Shown: one piece after another, positions 60,361-64,000 of the stretch
How the letters are laid out: every line of letters starts with the position of its first letter
Numbering within the stretch: position 1 is the stretch's first letter
DNA from: Streptomyces sp. TLI_171
Lineage (GTDB): Bacteria; Actinomycetota; Actinomycetes; Streptomycetales; Streptomycetaceae
Reading direction: 5' to 3'
NCBI RefSeq assembly: GCF_003610255.1
Contig: NZ_RAPS01000003.1
Span: forward strand, 62,001 to 126,000
DNA: 64,000 nucleotides
Notes under the pieces: model-generated
The model's input: only the letters and a program-made list of their open reading frames with translations
Told to the model about the DNA's origin: nothing
Database searches by the model: none
Position numbers and translations under genes: made by a program

Positions 60361-60546
60361 CTTTACAGACCCCGAAGACCGGGCGGTTCACCCCTTTGTG
60401 TTCGTTCGGGCAGGGTCTGGTGTCCGTAGGTGATGTACCCCGGTCGGGGATCGTGGGGCCGTTCCTGACATTTGTTCTGGTGTGCAGGGTTGTGTTGGTG
60501 GGTTGGTGGGGGTGTTTTCGGCTGGGGTGGGTGTGGGGGGTGGTGT
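60361..60546. promoter_or_regulatory. upstream region of the plus-strand giant gene
   Basis: Inverted near-copy of the region upstream of the minus-strand giant gene, starting at about 60390 after a divergent stretch next to the IS. It ends in TGTGGGGGGTGGTGT directly before the start GTGs, which would act as a G-rich ribosome site. Confidence 0.5.
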
Positions 60547-63500
60547 GTGGTGGTGGCTGAGCCGGTGGTGGGGCGTGGCTCGGTGTTGGATGTTTTGATG
60601 TTTGTGTTGACGGGGTCGTTTTTTCCGCAGGCGAGTGCGTCGTTGGCGTTGGAGTCGTCGGAGGGTCTGGCGCGGGTCGGGGCGTTGATCCGGGATTTCG
60701 AGGCGGATGTCGATGATGCGGTGCGTAATGCGGCGCGGCATTTGCCTTCGGAGACGCGTGAGCAGTTCGTGCGGGCGATGGGGCAGTTCACGGATGGTGG
60801 CGGGGGTCTGCTGCGCGGGGTGCGGGGGCAGGTGTCGTCGGTGTCGGGGGTTCAGCGTGGTACGGCGTCGCAGATCTTCGAGGGCAAGGTCGAGTTGGTC
60901 GCGGAGCTGGTGCAGCTTTTCGTGGAGCTTGTGGTTCTGGAGATGTTGGAGCCGTTCTTCCCGGCGTGGGCGGGTGTGCAGCGGGCGTTGTTGATGGCGC
61001 GGGCGCGGGTGCGGTTGCTGGTGCGGCTGGTGCGGTTGACGCGGGTGGGGCGGTTGGGTGCGGCGGCGGCGTTGGAGGCGTTGTCGGAGTCGTTGACGAG
61101 TTTCGCGGCGCAGACGTTCATGATCGACGGGGCGCCGAGCGGGTTTCGTCGGCGCGGGTACGACTGGAGGGGTATCGCCAGGTCGGGTGCGATGGGCGCG
61201 TTCATCGGGGGTTTGCACAAGCCGGCGCTTTCGGTGGTGTCGGGGTCGGCTTTCGCGAAGGCGGTGGGGGCGAAGACCGGGTTGGGGCGCAGCCATCCGT
61301 GGAGTGTGGGGTCGAACGCGGTCACCGAGGCCTTGTTGGAGAGCGCGGCGGTTGCGGCGGTGGTCGGCGGGGGGTTCAGTCCGGTGGGTTTCGCGGGTTC
61401 GGGGGTGAGCAGTGTCTTTGAGCATTTCGTCTTCGAGGGCGCCCAGTGGGCGAAGGGCGTCCTGGGCCTCGACAAGGGGCACGGCCTCGAGGGTCTTGAG
61501 GCCCACCTGAACGGGCTTCCCGCTGCGGGTGCGGCGCTCGCGACGGGCCCGGCCTCGCTGCCGGGGCTCGTCACCGCGTTCGGTGCGGCGGACAGTGCGG
61601 CCGATGGCGACATGTCGGCGGCCCACGGCGAGCGGCATGAGACGCGCACGGTGCAGGAACGCGACACCGCGGTTGCAGCGGCGGTGGGGCTTGCCCGGCC
61701 CACGACCTCGGCCGCGGGTGCTTCGGCCGCGGGTGCTTCGGCTGCGGACTCCGGTGACACGCGTGCGGCTTTCCGTGACGGGCACGCTTCCGGGCAGGGG
61801 CCGCAGCCTGTCGCCCGGCAGTCCGCGAGTTCGCTGCCCGCGTCTGCCGCGCTGCCACGACCCACGACCACGACCGCGGCCGCGGATGCTTCCGGTGACA
61901 CGCGCGCCCCGGCGGCTGCTGGTACTCGCGCCGCCGCCGTTGTGCCTGCCGCGGTCGCCGGCGTGGTGCACGTGGGCGGTGTGGGTGTGCCGGTCGACGC
62001 CGCCGGGTCGGCGACGGCGTCGTCGCGGGCGGCGGCCGCGGCCGCGGCGGGCCCGGTGTCGGGCGGCGCCGCCCCGTCCGGTCCTGCGATGCAGCACGCC
62101 GCTCCCACGGGTGCGCTCGGCCGGGCCGGCGATGGCGCGACCCACGGCACGGACACGACACCCCAGCCCCTCACCGTGGCGGGGTCGGGTCCGGCGAAGG
62201 GCGGCGCCGCCCTGCTCACCACAGCCGCCCCCGCCCCCGCAACCGCTGGGACGGATCCGACGGCGAGCGGCACTGCTCCCGTGACCACCGCCGGCACCGC
62301 CTTCACCGGCCTTGCTGCCGCTGGGACGGGTCCGGCGGTGAGCGGTACCGCTTCCGTGGTCGGCCCCGCCGGCATCCCTGTCCCTGTCGGGAGCGCTGTT
62401 CCCGTTGTCGGGGACCGGAGTGCTCCGCGGGGAGCGGTCGTGGTCGGCCCCGGGCCGGACCTGGTTGGGCAGGAGGTGGCCGGGCAGAACGGGCCGCAGG
62501 CACGGGGTGCCGCGCCGGCGGCGGCCGCTCCCGGGGTGCAGTCGGTCGAGGGTGTTGCGGCCGACGGCGCCACCGGCGGCATGCGGTCGGTCGGCGATCC
62601 TGTCCTGCAGAGCGCGGCCCGGACGGCACCCGGCCCCCAATCTTCGGGCGCCGAGGCCTCGGGTGCCGTCGCTTCGGGTTCGGACGCCGGGCGTGTCGTC
62701 GTCGACGGCCTCGTCGTGCCGGGGACCGCGGCTGAGGCCGGCGGAGGCGGCGAGGGGAGCGCCCGGCGCCGTGACGTGCAGTCCTCGACCGCGGCCGACC
62801 GTGTCCTGGCCGCGCTCAACGGCACAGACCCCGCAGCCGGCGCCCCCGTGCGGATCGAGACCACCGGTGAGGACGCACCCGCCTCTGGCGCCTCCGAGGT
62901 GGTCATGGGTACGGGTGGCGTGCCGGCGTCGGCGGGATCCGGGGATGCGTCGGATGCGTCGGTGGGGTCGTCGTCCGTTGTCCGGCCCCGGCTGGAGGGG
63001 GAGGTTCCCGCCGAGGAGGAGGAGGAGGAGGTTCCGGCCGGGGAGGGGGGGGTTCCGGTCGGGGGGGATGTTCCGCAGCCCGGCATTGGCAGTGCCGGTG
63101 GTGTGGATGGCGGGGAGGCTGGGGTTCTTGTTGGTGTGGAGGCCTTGGTGGGGGTGCTCGTCGGGTCGCGGATGGGGGAGTTCGGGGATGCCGAGGGGTT
63201 GTGGCGGGGTCTGCGGGAGATGGCGGGGGCCTCTCGTGCGGAGCGGCTTCTTGTCGAGGCGTATGCCGAGTTGCGTCCTTTCCTGGAGCGGCCTCTGTTG
63301 ATGGGGGTCGAGCACGGTGGGACGCTGCGGGTCCGCCGGAGTGTGGCGTTGAAGGTCGCGTACGGGCTGTGGTGGGATCCGGAGCAGGTCCGGGCGGGTC
63401 TGGCCGCGCTGCCGGGCCGTGTGACAGGACCGTCCGGTCTGCCCGGCGGCGTGGAGCCGGGTGGGGCGGTCGGCGCCCAAGGCCGGCGCGCGGGTGCCGC

Positions 63501-64000
63501 TGCCGGGCCGTGGGATGTCGCCGAGAGCGCGGCGGCGCCGGGGGTGGAAGCCGTGGAGCTGGAACAGCTCGTCCAGACTCATAGCGGCCTGGTGCTGGAC
63601 CAGGCGGGTGGCACCCTGCTGTGGCAGGCCTTCGAGAACAGCCCCGCGCTGGTACGGGTGATGACCGCTGCCGCGCCGCATGAACTGTTCAAGATGCGGG
63701 GCAGGACCATCCTGCTGGGCATGCTGACCTCCGAGGGAGCTGCCGAAGAGGACGACGACGGGATGAGGGAATTCCTGACCCGGTACCAGGTTCTGGACCC
63801 GGTAGAGGGTGTGGAGACGGGCCCGGATGCCATGGAGGAGGAGGCCGCTTTCGAACTGGATCACCTCCTGGACGCCCACGCTAGCCTTAAATCGGACGAG
63901 GCGGGTGGCACTGCGCTGTGGCGGGCCTTCGAGAACAGCCGCGCGCTGGTACGGGTGATGTTGGATGCCTCGCCGCAGGAGATGTCCGTGTTGCGGCGGG
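60547..64000 (+). CDS. second giant polymorphic-toxin-like protein, 3' end beyond window
   Basis: An open frame of 1,151 codons from GTG 60547 to the window edge with no stop. The first ~340 residues are almost the same as those of the minus-strand giant (VVVAEPVVGRGSVLDVLMFV; FPQASASLALESSEGLARVG), and the linker is related but rearranged. From about residue 780 the sequence differs: an acidic stretch (VPAEEEEEEVPAG), a helical domain (GLWRGLREMAGASRAERLLV), and two related ~95-residue repeats (ELEQLVQTHSGLVLDQAGGT...LLWQAFENSPALVRVM and ELDHLLDAHASLKSDEAGGT...ALWRAFENSRALVRVM). The repeats recall the LLW motifs of the first copy. C-terminal toxin, if any, lies outside the window. Confidence 0.85.
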   Translation, partial: MVVAEPVVGRGSVLDVLMFVLTGSFFPQASASLALESSEGLARVGALIRDFEADVDDAVRNAARHLPSETREQFVRAMGQFTDGGGGLLRGVRGQVSSVSGVQRGTASQIFEGKVELVAELVQLFVELVVLEMLEPFFPAWAGVQRALLMARARVRLLVRLVRLTRVGRLGAAAALEALSESLTSFAAQTFMIDGAPSGFRRRGYDWRGIARSGAMGAFIGGLHKPALSVVSGSAFAKAVGAKTGLGRSHPWSVGSNAVTEALLESAAVAAVVGGGFSPVGFAGSGVSSVFEHFVFEGAQWAKGVLGLDKGHGLEGLEAHLNGLPAAGAALATGPASLPGLVTAFGAADSAADGDMSAAHGERHETRTVQERDTAVAAAVGLARPTTSAAGASAAGASAADSGDTRAAFRDGHASGQGPQPVARQSASSLPASAALPRPTTTTAAADASGDTRAPAAAGTRAAAVVPAAVAGVVHVGGVGVPVDAAGSATASSRAAAAAAAGPVSGGAAPSGPAMQHAAPTGALGRAGDGATHGTDTTPQPLTVAGSGPAKGGAALLTTAAPAPATAGTDPTASGTAPVTTAGTAFTGLAAAGTGPAVSGTASVVGPAGIPVPVGSAVPVVGDRSAPRGAVVVGPGPDLVGQEVAGQNGPQARGAAPAAAAPGVQSVEGVAADGATGGMRSVGDPVLQSAARTAPGPQSSGAEASGAVASGSDAGRVVVDGLVVPGTAAEAGGGGEGSARRRDVQSSTAADRVLAALNGTDPAAGAPVRIETTGEDAPASGASEVVMGTGGVPASAGSGDASDASVGSSSVVRPRLEGEVPAEEEEEEVPAGEGGVPVGGDVPQPGIGSAGGVDGGEAGVLVGVEALVGVLVGSRMGEFGDAEGLWRGLREMAGASRAERLLVEAYAELRPFLERPLLMGVEHGGTLRVRRSVALKVAYGLWWDPEQVRAGLAALPGRVTGPSGLPGGVEPGGAVGAQGRRAGAAAGPWDVAESAAAPGVEAVELEQLVQTHSGLVLDQAGGTLLWQAFENSPALVRVMTAAAPHELFKMRGRTILLGMLTSEGAAEEDDDGMREFLTRYQVLDPVEGVETGPDAMEEEAAFELDHLLDAHASLKSDEAGGTALWRAFENSRALVRVMLDASPQEMSVLRR

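Noticed and set aside
60388..63879. 1,163-codon minus-strand open frame opposite the second giant gene
   Set aside because: Arg/Pro-rich shadow. The plus-strand frame is homologous to the conserved N-terminus of the first giant protein.

Overview
High-GC actinobacterial DNA, most likely from a streptomycete (Streptomyces, Kitasatospora or a close relative), and probably accessory DNA such as a large plasmid, an integrative conjugative element or a chromosome arm. The reasons are the dense GC-rich genes with many GTG starts and GTGA/ATGA overlaps, a WhiB-like regulator, an FtsK/TraB-type translocase beside a DUF2637 (SpdB-like) protein, a Tad pilus locus of the actinobacterial type with a LysM-BTAD protein, and several insertion sequences. 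I saw no rRNA, tRNA, CRISPR array, integrase or telomere.

Layout. (1) 1-12.9 kb, almost all minus strand: a transfer-like block with an FtsK/TraB-type DNA translocase, a DUF2637 SpdB-like membrane protein with a long coiled coil, a WhiB-like protein, coiled-coil and disordered accessory proteins and several tiny genes, separated by strong hairpin terminators. A GntR-type repressor at 13.1 kb is transcribed divergently from it. Between the DUF2637 gene and the gene before it lies an array of CCGAAAC heptamers spaced at 21-bp multiples, a candidate transfer (clt-like) or partition site. (2) 13.6-16.2 kb, plus strand: an overlapping three-gene operon (HTH regulator, isochorismatase-like hydrolase, thioredoxin-reductase-like flavoprotein). 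(3) 16.3-19.5 kb: a structured leader, a frameshifted gene for a replication-initiator/HTH-type protein, and a DUF721/DciA-like gene. (4) 19.6-21.3 kb: a DUF6247/RelE-like toxin-antitoxin candidate and a solitary PD-(D/E)XK nuclease candidate. (5) 21.7-27.0 kb: a zinc-knuckle protein carrying PRGET repeats, an A24 prepilin peptidase and a four-gene operon of unknown function. (6) 39.4-27.1 kb, minus strand: a complete Tad/Flp pilus operon. (7) 40.6-44.1 kb: five small hypothetical genes, ending at an IS5-family element inserted next to the start codon of the last one. (8) 45.6-64 kb: two divergent giant genes of a polymorphic-toxin-like family, with an ISL3-family and an IS256-family element lodged between them.

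The most interesting system is region 8. The minus-strand gene encodes about 3,850 residues: a conserved helical N-terminus, long Ala/Thr/Pro linkers, helical repeats, four near-identical ~155-residue repeats, an OTU-like cysteine protease domain, and a C-terminus in visibly lower-GC DNA that resembles DUF3626 and has an ADP-ribosyltransferase-like R/TS/E layout. The plus-strand paralogue starts at 60,547 and runs off the window; its first ~1 kb is nearly identical, so the pair forms a long inverted repeat. No immunity gene is evident beside the complete copy. The prepilin peptidase in region 5 probably serves the Tad pilus in region 6. Any link between pilus, transfer block and giant toxins is inference from proximity only.
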